Origin: Bacteroides sp.
GTDB lineage: Bacteria > Bacteroidota > Bacteroidia > Bacteroidales > SM23-62
DNA: 34,492 bases
Reading direction: 5' to 3'
Assembly (NCBI GenBank): GCA_030640625.1
Contig: DAOWJB010000060.1
Location: forward strand, 1-34,492
A program made the position numbers and the translations under genes. This document shows positions 1 to 9,356 of the stretch, piece after piece (the stretch's first letter is position 1; every line of letters begins with the position of its first letter). A model generated the notes under the pieces. The model ran no database searches. It saw only the letters and a list, made by a program, of their open reading frames with translations, and had not been told where the DNA came from.

Positions 1-2981
1 AGCTGGTTATTGAATTTTTTATAGGGAGCATAGAAATGGGCCCGGCCAATATTGGATTCCGGAATCAAAAAAATAGGATCATCCTTCTGTACCAACCTTC
101 CATTGATTTCCAGTATCTTGTTTACCTCCAGACGGTTGGTGACCTGCTCGTCGAGGCGGTCGTTCTGGTAATCCTGCCTGAGCCTGTAGACCTCATCAGA
201 ACCCAGTGAGTCTGCCAGCTTTGAATATACCGCATCTCTTTGGAAGGATGCATCCCGCGATGCATCCTGAAAATGGAAGCGTACATAGGTCAGCCAATCT
301 TCCAGATCTGTGGAATATGATTCGTCAAAATCATTCATGTTCAACCTGGCCAGGTGCTCGAAAGCAAAGAGATCGGGATGATCCCCTAATTTCTCAACCT
401 CATGAAAAAGTAATTCAAGATTATCTTTCAGGATCTGCTGGTCTCCTCCGATATCAAGGTTCCGATTGCATTCATCAAGTTTATTTAACAGGCGTGGTAT
501 CAGAAAGGAAGTTTTGAACTGCGCTTCACTGATCTGTTGGTCATAAATGTAAAAATTTTTTTCAAAACGGTTATTCTTGGACTGCTCTACTGTGAGTGCT
601 TCGAATGCCCACCTGGATGCCATCAGGTCGCCTATTACCGGAACATAGACCTGCGAGGTAATGCTTTTATGCAGGTCATCGAATTTTACTGTCACTCCGC
701 TGAGCAATAATTGCGGGATCAGGATCAGGGGGATGAGAATGTATATGTTTACAATATGATTCATTCCGGCAGAAATATTCAGTCCCAGCATATTTGCCGT
801 AATGGCAGTACTGAAAAGGATCAGCCAGTAATTGAAGGTCATTCCCTTTATTTCAAGGATCCAGTTTCCTACAAGTACAAAAAGGAGCATTTGAACAGCC
901 GATAATGTAAACAGATAAAGGATCTTGGAATTGATATAACTGAACCAGCTCAGGTTCAGAAAAGCCTCTCTTTGCAGGATTTTCCTGTCGCGTATGATTT
1001 CCTCTGCACTGACGATGAGTCCAATGAAAATGGCTACGATAACCGACATGAAAAGGTAAGCCGGCAGATTTTTATTTTCACTGAATATGTACTGATCGCC
1101 AGATACATACTTTGTAAAATAAGCCAGGATGAGTGCCAGGAACGGTGCTTCAATCAGGCTGAGTATGACATATTGCCGGTTGGTCAGTTTGGAGATAAGG
1201 TTACGCAGAAAAAATACCTTGAACTGTACATTGATGTCAGGTATCCTGAAAGAGGTTGCCGGCAATATTTTTTTTGCCTCTTTTTGAACAATATCCGCTG
1301 CGATATTTTCCTGGTAATGCTCGTACCAGGTTTCTGGTGATATTTTCCTTTCCTGTGAGTACTTTCCCTTTTCATCAACCAGCTTTGCTTCTACGATCTG
1401 AAGGATCTGGTCCGGATTAACATGACCGCAACTGCTGCATTCTGCCTCACTTACCTCTGCAAAGCTGCTAAGTTTCTTAAAGTAAACGATGGCATCCACG
1501 GGATTTCCTGAGTAGATTGGGAATCCCCCCTTATCAAGCACCCAGAGCTTATCGAACATCTTAAAAACATTTGAACTGGGCTGGTGTATATTGGCAATAA
1601 CGAGTTTGCCCTTGATCGTTTGTTCCTTGAGCAGGCGAATTACGTTTTCTGCATCCATGGAAGATAAACCGGAGGTAGGTTCATCTATAAATAAAACGGA
1701 TGGTTCCCGCATTAGTTCCAGGCCAATGTTCAATCTTTTCCTTTGTCCACCACTGATCAACTTATTCAGGGGTGACCCTACCTTAAAATCTTTAATTTCA
1801 GTGAGATCCAGGTCATTGAGTATGTTTGCCACGGTTTCTGCCAACTGTCTTTCGGAATAATTCCCGAAACACAAACGGGCATTATAGTAAAGATTCTGGT
1901 AGACTGTGAGTTCTTCAAAAAGGAGGTCATCCTGTGGGATAAACCCAATAATCCCTTTAATTTTGAAACGGTCCCTGTGCAGGTCATAATTGTTTATGGT
2001 GATTTTGCCGTTGTTCAGGGGCAGTTGTCCGCTCAGCAGGTTGAGGAGGGTGGATTTCCCGACACCTGATCCACCCATGATCCCGATCATTTGCCCGGAA
2101 TCCTCTGAGAATGAAAACCTGCGGATGCCGTTTTCGCTGTTCTTGAAACGAAATTCAATGTCGACCGCATTCATGGTGATCCTGATCTCCTGGGAGGACT
2201 GCAGTAACCTGCTGGCAATTTCTGAATAATATATTGACCCGAATCCACTACCGCGGATGATAGAACCGTTATCAAAGAGATGGACCTTCCCGGTGTCCAG
2301 CAGGTTCCCATCTATTGTCAGTGTATCCGGGCCCTGGTATTTCAAGACAGAAACGTTCAGGCTTTTAAAATGCAGGAAGATTATCTTTCCTTCAATCCCC
2401 GGTTTTATGATCTTGTTCTTCTCAGCCTCGTCTATGGGCCGGTTTTTCTCAATCCAGTCCCCCTCCAACTCATCATACGACACCGGGCTTTCAGTCTGAA
2501 CGTAGATGGTATATTCATCAGGGATCTGCTCCTCTTTTTCTTCCTCCAAAAAAAGGATTGCGTTGTTGAGTTCTATTCCTGTGATGGAAAAGGTTTCTGC
2601 CACCAGGGTAACGAATTCCCGTTCCAGTTCAGAGACGAATTTATCTTCCAGGATGAATTCAATAAGACGCAACAGCACAAGGATCCGTTCATTCCTGTTC
2701 AACTCTTTTGTGATCTGCGTACAGATCCTGGTCAGGTTCTCAGTATCGAGAACAGTTGTTTGAAATCCGGTATCTTCCTGGGGAATGGCAAGATCGCGCT
2801 GGTAAAAGTCAAGGTAATTGTCGAACAAATGGAGATATTCCTCAATAACTTCCTTTTTATTCAGGTATCTCAAGAGGTAGGACTGAACGATATTTCTGCC
2901 CGCATCTGTAATACCTTCTTTTCTCACTGTGGCAAAAACAGCGAAAAGATGCATCAGGGCGTTGAGAATAGATTCGCTCAT
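1..2981 (-). CDS. ABC transporter ATP-binding/permease protein (ABCG-like) with TerB-like N-terminal region; 3' end beyond window
   Basis: Hand reverse-translation from ATG at 2981..2979 (MSESILNALMHLFAVFATVRKEGITDAGRNIVQSYLLRYL...) stays open to base 1. Walker A GGSGVGKST, signature ISGGQRKRLNIGLEL, Walker B VLFIDEP, then hydrophobic ABC-2-type segments. Missing from the ORF track because no stop lies inside the window. Confidence 0.92.
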   Translation of the reverse strand, partial: MSESILNALMHLFAVFATVRKEGITDAGRNIVQSYLLRYLNKKEVIEEYLHLFDNYLDFYQRDLAIPQEDTGFQTTVLDTENLTRICTQITKELNRNERILVLLRLIEFILEDKFVSELEREFVTLVAETFSITGIELNNAILFLEEEKEEQIPDEYTIYVQTESPVSYDELEGDWIEKNRPIDEAEKNKIIKPGIEGKIIFLHFKSLNVSVLKYQGPDTLTIDGNLLDTGKVHLFDNGSIIRGSGFGSIYYSEIASRLLQSSQEIRITMNAVDIEFRFKNSENGIRRFSFSEDSGQMIGIMGGSGVGKSTLLNLLSGQLPLNNGKITINNYDLHRDRFKIKGIIGFIPQDDLLFEELTVYQNLYYNARLCFGNYSERQLAETVANILNDLDLTEIKDFKVGSPLNKLISGGQRKRLNIGLELMREPSVLFIDEPTSGLSSMDAENVIRLLKEQTIKGKLVIANIHQPSSNVFKMFDKLWVLDKGGFPIYSGNPVDAIVYFKKLSSFAEVSEAECSSCGHVNPDQILQIVEAKLVDEKGKYSQERKISPETWYEHYQENIAADIVQKEAKKILPATSFRIPDINVQFKVFFLRNLISKLTNRQYVILSLIEAPFLALILAYFTKYVSGDQYIFSENKNLPAYLFMSVIVAIFIGLIVSAEEIIRDRKILQREAFLNLSWFSYINSKILYLFTLSAVQMLLFVLVGNWILEIKGMTFNYWLILFSTAITANMLGLNISAGMNHIVNIYILIPLILIPQLLLSGVTVKFDDLHKSITSQVYVPVIGDLMASRWAFEALTVEQSKNNRFEKNFYIYDQQISEAQFKTSFLIPRLLNKLDECNRNLDIGGDQQILKDNLELLFHEVEKLGDHPDLFAFEHLARLNMNDFDESYSTDLEDWLTYVRFHFQDASRDASFQRDAVYSKLADSLGSDEVYRLRQDYQNDRLDEQVTNRLEVNKILEINGRLVQKDDPIFLIPESNIGRAHFYAPYKKFNNQ

Positions 2982-3017
2982 AGAAATCTCTCTTAGGTAA
3001 GGTAAAAGTAGTGATTT

Positions 3018-3066
3018 TTAAAAAAAATGCCCACCAGATTCTCAACATGAAAAATCTGACGGGCTT
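3018..3066 (-). terminator. Intrinsic terminator downstream of the 3090-3935 lipoprotein gene
   Basis: Minus strand: GCCCGTCAGATT-tttcatgttgag-AATCTGGTGGGC followed by ATTTTTTTT; 12-bp stem with two imperfect positions, then a T tract. Confidence 0.75.
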
Positions 3067-3089
3067 TATGATGTGTTTGCTCCGGTGAT

Positions 3090-3935
3090 CTAGGTAATGA
3101 TCATGTTACGGAGTTTTTCAGTTTTCTTGATAAGTTCCTCCAGTTGTTTAGTAGTGAATTCGCTGCCGGCACTCTTGAAAATCTCCTGCAGCCCTGAAAG
3201 TCCCTCATGAATATCAGCACCTGTATCAATGACCCTGATGGGATCCAGCACTTCCATGAGCTTTTCCAGTGAAGTATTTTGTGCGATTATGATATCAATG
3301 ATCTCTGAATTATCCTTGCTGATTATACTTATCTGCGTTGTTATGTACATGGCTTCGATCCAGCTTCCTGCCATTACCAGGAGGGACATGTCATCCTGCT
3401 CATTCGAAACAAGGTACTTATAGGTATTATAGAAGGAATCTGAAATGATGATGATCAGTGAATCTACATTGTCAAGGTTGTTCTCAATGCGATTTACCAT
3501 GTCATCGTTGAATGAACCATTGATTTCCAGCTCGTCGATAAGATCGGAAGAAACATTCAGGTAGTGCATGGTCTCCTGTGTCTGGTTATAGGTGGCTGCG
3601 TAACTGAGGTCCGCACCGTATACACCCAGGTTCAATGCTTTGCTCTTAAGGCTGATATATCTATCTACGTTATCCACAGGATTACAGAGATTGAGTATAT
3701 AGCTCGCACCGGCTTCAACCAATAGTTTGGTAACATCGAAGGAAGTGGGAAGAGGGTATTCCGATATCTCCTTGATAACATCTGCCTTGCCATCGTAGGA
3801 TTCCTCCGTTGCTGGACCGGTTGTTGTGCTTTCATTTGAGGATTTTTGATTCTTGCAGGCTGAGACTGAGAGAACCAGGAGAGCAGCCAAAAGGATGGAT
3901 ATTGATCCATTGGATCGGGTTTTTGTATTTTTCAT
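3090..3935 (-). CDS. Conserved hypothetical lipoprotein
   Basis: ORF 3090..3977; start more likely at internal Met (MKNTKTRSNGSISILLAALLVLSVSAC), giving a signal peptide with lipobox LSVSAC. Confidence 0.75.
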   Translation of the reverse strand: MKNTKTRSNGSISILLAALLVLSVSACKNQKSSNESTTTGPATEESYDGKADVIKEISEYPLPTSFDVTKLLVEAGASYILNLCNPVDNVDRYISLKSKALNLGVYGADLSYAATYNQTQETMHYLNVSSDLIDELEINGSFNDDMVNRIENNLDNVDSLIIIISDSFYNTYKYLVSNEQDDMSLLVMAGSWIEAMYITTQISIISKDNSEIIDIIIAQNTSLEKLMEVLDPIRVIDTGADIHEGLSGLQEIFKSAGSEFTTKQLEELIKKTEKLRNMIIT

Positions 3936-4069
3936 TGTGCAGGAATTAGCTGTGTTGTAAAATTTAATTGAATCCAAAAATATAAAGTTTTATCAAGATA
4001 TTTAATGAAATGTATAATTACTTCTCCAAATTACTATTTTTGTCACTGTACTCCCCAACAATCAAATCC

Positions 4070-5104
4070 ATGAAAGTCATACGGGAAATATTTGGCAATT
4101 TACCGGGTAAGGCTGATGCAAGCCTGTATACCATTACAAACTCCAATGATGTAACACTGAAAGTATCTGATTATGGGGGCATCATCCAATCCATTCTGGT
4201 GCCTGACAAGAACGGTAAGCCGGGCGATGTGGTACTTGGATTCGACAACCTGGAGGGATATCTGCAGGATCAACCTTACATAGGTACCCTTGTTGGAAGG
4301 TATGCCGGCAGGATTGCAAAAGGCAGCTTCGTACTGGATGGCACCGAGTACAATTTGGCCCGGAACCATGGCCAGAATCACATTCACGGTGGCATAGTTG
4401 GATTCGACAAGGTACTCTGGCAGGCTTCAGAATTTGCTAATAAAAAGGGAGCCGGAGTTACACTTAAGTACATAAGCCATGACATGGAGGAGGGATATCC
4501 CGGTTTCCTCAGGGTAAGTGTTTCCTATACACTGGATGATGAGAACCAGGTTTGCCTGGATTACCAGGCAAGCACAGATAAGGCCACGCATCTTAACCTG
4601 ACGAATCATGCCTACTTCAACCTGAATGGAGCAGCCGCGGAGATTTATGATCATGAATTAATGATCGCTTCCTCAGCATATGTCGTCACTGATCACGATC
4701 TGATACCTACTGGTGAGATAGGGTCGGTGGAGGGGAGTCCCCTGGACTTCAGGGTCCCCAAACTTATCGGGAAGGATATCCATGAGGTTGAAGGGGGATT
4801 CGATCATTGTTACGTATTGGAAGGGGATGGTAAAGAACCCTTGCTGGCCGCCAGGGTTGTGCATCAGGAAAGTGGAAGGGTCATGGAGACATATACGACA
4901 GAACCCGGTGTGCAGTTTTACAGCTCCAATTTTCTTGCTGGCATTACAGGAAGAGGGGGGATCCCGTACCGGAAACACCTTGCTCTCTGCCTTGAGACAC
5001 AACATTATCCCAATTCTCCGAATATTCCAGGATTTCCTTTAACCATTCTGCGCCCGGGGAAAACTTACAACCAGCGGACAATTTATAAATTTACAACCCT
5101 ATAG
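4070..5104 (+). CDS. galM: Aldose 1-epimerase (galactose mutarotase)
   Basis: Motifs RYAGRIAKGSFVLDG, NHGQNHIHGG, THLNLTNHAYFNL, GGFDHCYVL, TEPGVQFYSSNFL. Start placed at 4070 because a -7-like TATTTTTG lies at 4035..4042, inside the longer ORF. Confidence 0.93.
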   Translation: MKVIREIFGNLPGKADASLYTITNSNDVTLKVSDYGGIIQSILVPDKNGKPGDVVLGFDNLEGYLQDQPYIGTLVGRYAGRIAKGSFVLDGTEYNLARNHGQNHIHGGIVGFDKVLWQASEFANKKGAGVTLKYISHDMEEGYPGFLRVSVSYTLDDENQVCLDYQASTDKATHLNLTNHAYFNLNGAAAEIYDHELMIASSAYVVTDHDLIPTGEIGSVEGSPLDFRVPKLIGKDIHEVEGGFDHCYVLEGDGKEPLLAARVVHQESGRVMETYTTEPGVQFYSSNFLAGITGRGGIPYRKHLALCLETQHYPNSPNIPGFPLTILRPGKTYNQRTIYKFTTL

Positions 5105-5127
5105 GGCCACTCGCCCACAAACGCTTC

Positions 5128-6102
5128 ATGTATAACAGAAGGAAATTTTTGCTCTCCTCCCTTGCCGCCTCGATAGGAATCAGCCTTCCTGCTTCCGGGC
5201 ATAAAGAATACCGATACCGGTCTGACAGGTCTGGATTTGACGGTCCTGTTATCATCTCCACCTGGGAGCATGGTCTGGCTGCCAATCTTGCCGCCTGGAA
5301 AAAGCTTACTGCCGGTAAATCTGTCCTTGATGCTGTTGAAGCAGGGGTCATGGTAAGCGAAGCTGACCCGGCCGTCAGCAGTGTTGGCTATGGTGGATTT
5401 CCTGACAGCCAGGGAGAAGTAACCCTGGATGCCTGCATCATGGGTCCGGAAGGTGATGCAGGTTCCGTAGCTTGCCTGAAACATATTTTGCACCCGATAT
5501 CGGTGGCCAGGCTGGTTATGGAAAAAACCCCGCATGTTATGCTGGTCGGGGAGGGAGCCTTAAAATTCGCCGTGGAAGAAGGATTTCAGAAAACAGACCT
5601 GCTTACACCCGATGCAAAAAAAGCCTGGGAGAAATGGAAACAAAAAAGTATGGTTCCCGATGACTTCAATGGCGGGCACGATACCATCGGTATGATTGCC
5701 CTTGGGGCAGGGGCTGATGTTGCCGGCGCCTGTACCACCAGCGGGTTGAGTTATAAATTGCCTGGCAGGGTGGGGGATTCACCCATTATTGGAGCCGGAC
5801 TCTTTGTGGATAATGAAGTTGGAGGAGCCGCAGCTACAGGTCACGGGGAACTGGTAATGAAAACACTCGGATCTTTTCTGGTTGTGGAATTAATGAGAAC
5901 CGGGTTATCCCCTGAAGCGGCATGCCGGTCAGCACTTAATAGGATTGCAGAAAAAATCCCCTTGAAACCTGATTACCAGGTTGGATTTATCGCCATAAAT
6001 AAAGGGGGAGAAACCGCAGGATACGGATTACAGAAATCCTTCGAATACGCGGTTATGAAAGAAGGCAAGAACCAGCTGTTCAAGGCGGGGTCATTATTTT
6101 GA
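5128..6102 (+). CDS. N(4)-(beta-N-acetylglucosaminyl)-L-asparaginase (glycosylasparaginase, Ntn-hydrolase)
   Basis: Motifs ISTWEHGLAANLAAWK, DPAVSSVGYGGFPD, GGHDTIGMIAL (autoprocessing Thr), GDSPIIGAGLFVDNEVGGAAATGHGE; N-terminal signal with RRKFLLSS. Confidence 0.93.
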   Translation: MYNRRKFLLSSLAASIGISLPASGHKEYRYRSDRSGFDGPVIISTWEHGLAANLAAWKKLTAGKSVLDAVEAGVMVSEADPAVSSVGYGGFPDSQGEVTLDACIMGPEGDAGSVACLKHILHPISVARLVMEKTPHVMLVGEGALKFAVEEGFQKTDLLTPDAKKAWEKWKQKSMVPDDFNGGHDTIGMIALGAGADVAGACTTSGLSYKLPGRVGDSPIIGAGLFVDNEVGGAAATGHGELVMKTLGSFLVVELMRTGLSPEAACRSALNRIAEKIPLKPDYQVGFIAINKGGETAGYGLQKSFEYAVMKEGKNQLFKAGSLF

Positions 6103-6140
6103 ATGTGAACCCCCTGAACGTTACAGCAGTGAGACTCTTC

Positions 6141-6175
6141 ACTAGACAGAGGCTTGTCTGTAAACCCTGTCTAGT
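6141..6175. terminator. Inverted repeat, possible bidirectional terminator between convergent genes
   Basis: actagacag (6141-6149) / ctgtctagt (6167-6175), perfect 9-bp arms separated by 17 nt, between the stops of the 5128-6102 (+) and 6171-6419 (-) genes. Confidence 0.5.
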
Positions 6176-6419
6176 CCTTCTGCAGACGGTTGTATAGCCA
6201 GGCGAAGGCCGCTCCCACGATCAGACCGTCTAGGAATCCGTAGATCAGTCCAAGCAGACTCCCCAGCGGAGAGATGGTAAAATAGGGAAAGACTTTACCC
6301 ACCAGGGTGGGTTGTCCCACACTTATCTGTCTGATATACAGCCACCAGGTAAAAAGGAATATAAGCAGGCCCCAGATGATTCCTGCACTTAAGGCAAATG
6401 CACGTACGTTTAGTCGCAT
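6171..6419 (-). CDS. Small two-TM membrane protein, 'bacteriophage holin'-like conserved Bacteroidota family
   Basis: 82 aa, MRLNVRAFALSAGIIWGLLIFLFTWWLYI...SLLGLIYGFLDGLIVGAAFAWLYNRL; resembles short conserved proteins often labelled holin. Confidence 0.65.
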   Translation of the reverse strand: MRLNVRAFALSAGIIWGLLIFLFTWWLYIRQISVGQPTLVGKVFPYFTISPLGSLLGLIYGFLDGLIVGAAFAWLYNRLQKD

Positions 6420-6493
6420 GGAAAATGAAATTATGGTTTATACTTACTACAGAGGAAAGTTACAAAATTCCGGGAGGATTATGCAGAAAACAA

Positions 6494-6523
6494 TTTGTCC
6501 CAATAAACGTTTTATTATTTTTG
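6494..6523 (+). promoter_or_regulatory. Bacteroidota-type promoter upstream of M1 peptidase
   Basis: TTTG (6494-6497) - 18 nt - TATTTTTG (6516-6523), close to the TTTG-N19-21-TAnnTTTG consensus; start codon at 6545. Confidence 0.55.
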
Positions 6524-6544
6524 GACCATGATTTAAGACTTTAG

Positions 6545-8473
6545 ATGAAGAGATATTTACTCACTATTATATTTGTACTTTCTGTACTGCGTGCCCACGC
6601 CAGCGAAAAGGAGCATGTATGCTCAGGCCATCACGCATTCGGTATATCCAATGTGCCAACCCATGTAAAAGATTCTGCATTGTTGCTGTATGATGTCCAT
6701 TTCTATGGGATTGATCTGGAAGTGAATGATACCAGTACCTATATCAAAGGAAGCACCCAAATCCTGGTATCTGCTCTCGAACAAATTGATGAACTTGTAT
6801 TTGAATTATCCATTAATATGACAGTGGATTCAATATTCATCGATGGGGAAAAAGTACCGGCCTATTCACATGGGAATGACCTGGTGAAGATCACTCCGGA
6901 TGTCCCGCTAGAGGAGGGAAGACATTTCAGTACCAAAATATTTTACCATGGCACTGGCGGAAAGAATAGCATCTTTTCAGGGATATCCAACCGCTTTGAT
7001 AGTTTCTGGGGGAAGCATGTGACCTATACACTTTCTGAACCATTTCATGCGCTGGACTGGTTTGCATGCAAGCAGGTGCTCACGGATAAGGCGGATTCAG
7101 CACATGTTTATATTACAACGACTGATCGTTTGAAAGCTGGTTCCATTGGACTGCTGGCCGGTGTGGACAGCCTCCCGGGCAACAGGCTTACTCATAAATG
7201 GGAAACCCATTATCCCATAGCCTTTTACCTGCTCTCCATGTCCGTGTCAGAGTATGATGAATACAGTTTTTATATACATCCGGAACAATCGCCTGATTCC
7301 TTCCTGTTCCAGAATTATATTTATGACAGCCCTTCATACCTGCTTGAAAACAAGGATGATATTGATGCCACCGGCGATATGATGAATTTGTTTGCATGGA
7401 TTTTTGGAAACTATCCCTTCTGGCAGGAAAAATATGGTCATTGTGTTGCCCCCATGGGAGTAGGGATGGAGCACCAGACCATGACCACGCTGGTTAATTT
7501 TGGCTTTAACCTGGTGGCCCATGAACTGGCCCATCAGTGGTTCGGGGATAATGTAACCTGTGCCAGCTGGCAGGATATATGGATTAACGAAGGATTCGCC
7601 TCCTACGGGGAGTACCTTGCACTCGAGTATCTCGACTCGAAAAAGGAGGCGGATTTCTGGATGTTACGGGCTCATGAAAGGGTCTTTACCGAACCCGAAG
7701 GCAGTGTATATATACCTGAGGAGGATGCCACTGACGAGTTCCGGATTTTCAGTTCTGCCTTATCCTATAAAAAGGGAGCTGCCCTGTTGCATATGATCCG
7801 TTATGAATTGAATGATGATTCTCTCTTTTATATGACCTTAAAGAGCTTCCAGGAGCAGTTTGCCGATTCCGTGGCCACTGGCCATGATTTTTTAATGGTT
7901 CTGAACGAAATCTCCGGCAGGTCTTTTGACTGGTTTTTCGACCAGTGGTATTATGGACAGGGATATCCTGTGTTCAACTTTAACTGGTGGCAGACATCAG
8001 ACAGCCTGATTATCCTTGCAGATCAGAGGGGCAGTTCATCAGCCACACCCTTCTTTAGGACAAGCCTGGATATTGGTCTGATCCTGGAGGATGGACTGGA
8101 CACAAGCATACAGGTTAACTATGACAGTCCAACAAAACGAATACAAATCCCCATGAACCAGAAAGTGCGGGATGTGGTCGCAGATCCTTTGAACTGGATT
8201 GTTGACATCTCACAGGTGATCCATCGTTATGTGACAAATGCCTATTTCAGTGTCAGTCCGAATCCATTCCAGGATGAGCTGAACATCGTTTTCAATTCAG
8301 GGGATGCTGAGCGCGAGATTATACTTACCGATATCAATGGCCGCGTGGTAGACAGGACATTCAGCTCATATGGGACCGTCAGCCTGCATACGCATGACCT
8401 TGCCCAGGCAGTTTATCTCCTTCAGGTGATCGTCGGGAATGAAAGTTATACTGCTAAAGTAATCAGGCAATAA
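6545..8473 (+). CDS. M1 family metallopeptidase with C-terminal T9SS type A sorting domain
   Basis: GMEHQTM, HELAHQWFGDNVTCASWQDIWINEGFASYGEYL (HExxH-x18-E); C-terminus SVSPNPFQDELNIVF...VYLLQVIVGNESYTAKVIRQ. Confidence 0.95.
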   Translation: MKRYLLTIIFVLSVLRAHASEKEHVCSGHHAFGISNVPTHVKDSALLLYDVHFYGIDLEVNDTSTYIKGSTQILVSALEQIDELVFELSINMTVDSIFIDGEKVPAYSHGNDLVKITPDVPLEEGRHFSTKIFYHGTGGKNSIFSGISNRFDSFWGKHVTYTLSEPFHALDWFACKQVLTDKADSAHVYITTTDRLKAGSIGLLAGVDSLPGNRLTHKWETHYPIAFYLLSMSVSEYDEYSFYIHPEQSPDSFLFQNYIYDSPSYLLENKDDIDATGDMMNLFAWIFGNYPFWQEKYGHCVAPMGVGMEHQTMTTLVNFGFNLVAHELAHQWFGDNVTCASWQDIWINEGFASYGEYLALEYLDSKKEADFWMLRAHERVFTEPEGSVYIPEEDATDEFRIFSSALSYKKGAALLHMIRYELNDDSLFYMTLKSFQEQFADSVATGHDFLMVLNEISGRSFDWFFDQWYYGQGYPVFNFNWWQTSDSLIILADQRGSSSATPFFRTSLDIGLILEDGLDTSIQVNYDSPTKRIQIPMNQKVRDVVADPLNWIVDISQVIHRYVTNAYFSVSPNPFQDELNIVFNSGDAEREIILTDINGRVVDRTFSSYGTVSLHTHDLAQAVYLLQVIVGNESYTAKVIRQ

Positions 8474-8476
8474 TCT

Positions 8477-9298
8477 TTAATATACTTCCGGGACAAAAGT
8501 CTGATCGGTTATCGGGGGCCTGACATATCCCTCATTATTGATCGGGGGAAGGATTATTTTTTTGTATTTGACTTCCTCATATGGAATCATGCCAAGCAGG
8601 TGATGAATGCAGTTAAGGCGCGCCTTTCTTTTATCATCGGCCTCAACAACCCACCAGGGTGAGACCTTTGTATCTGTATAAGAAAACATTTCATCCTTGG
8701 CTTTGGAATACTCAATCCAACGGTTTCTGGAGCTCATGTCCATCTCGCTTAATTTCCAGTTTTTGGACCGGTCAGCAATACGTTCCTTGAATCTTTTTTC
8801 CTGTTCCTCATCACTGACTGAAAACCAGTATTTAATCAATATGATCCCGGAATGTATGAGTATCTCCTCAAACCGCGGACAGGATCTGAGGAATTCCCAG
8901 TACTCATCATTAGTGCAGAAGTCCATTACCCGTTCCACGCCGGCCCTGTTATACCAGCTACGGTCGAAAAGGACGATCTCTCCGGCAGCTGGCAGGTGAG
9001 AAACATACCTTTGAAAATACCATTGTGTTTTTTCCTTTTCAGTGGGGACACCTAGTGCAACCACATTGCAAACACGGGGATTCAGACGCTGGATGATCCT
9101 TTTGATCACGCCTCCCTTTCCGGCAGCATCCCGTCCTTCAAAAATTACGATGACCTTCAGCCTCTTTTCTTTGACCCATTCATGCATTTTTACTAACTCC
9201 ATCTGGAGGTTTTGCAGTTCCTTAAAATAAAAACGCTTATCGAGCCTTTTTCCGTCTGCAGACTTAGGGTGATTGTGGTGCTTATCTTTCTGGCCCAT
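8477..9298 (-). CDS. ppk2: Polyphosphate kinase 2 family protein
   Basis: VIFEGRDAAGKGGVIKRI (Walker A), PTEKEKTQWYFQRYVSHLPAAGEIVLFDRSWYNRAGVERVMDFC, all PPK2 hallmarks. Confidence 0.95.
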   Translation of the reverse strand: MGQKDKHHNHPKSADGKRLDKRFYFKELQNLQMELVKMHEWVKEKRLKVIVIFEGRDAAGKGGVIKRIIQRLNPRVCNVVALGVPTEKEKTQWYFQRYVSHLPAAGEIVLFDRSWYNRAGVERVMDFCTNDEYWEFLRSCPRFEEILIHSGIILIKYWFSVSDEEQEKRFKERIADRSKNWKLSEMDMSSRNRWIEYSKAKDEMFSYTDTKVSPWWVVEADDKRKARLNCIHHLLGMIPYEEVKYKKIILPPINNEGYVRPPITDQTFVPEVY

Positions 9299-9356
9299 AG
9301 AAGATTGTTTGTCTGGTAAATATAGGGAATAAGCCTGCTAAATGCAATGGCACATT

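Noticed and set aside
2280-2996. 238-aa plus-strand ORF and neighbours at 206-517, 972-1340, 1591-1860, 1990-2229, 2257-2499, 2506-2763
   Set aside because: All are antisense to the convincing minus-strand ABC transporter gene (open from 2981 to base 1), with no recognisable domain.
6171-6419. Prophage, because of the holin-like small protein
   Set aside because: No other phage genes nearby; the holin label for this chromosomal family is probably a misnomer.
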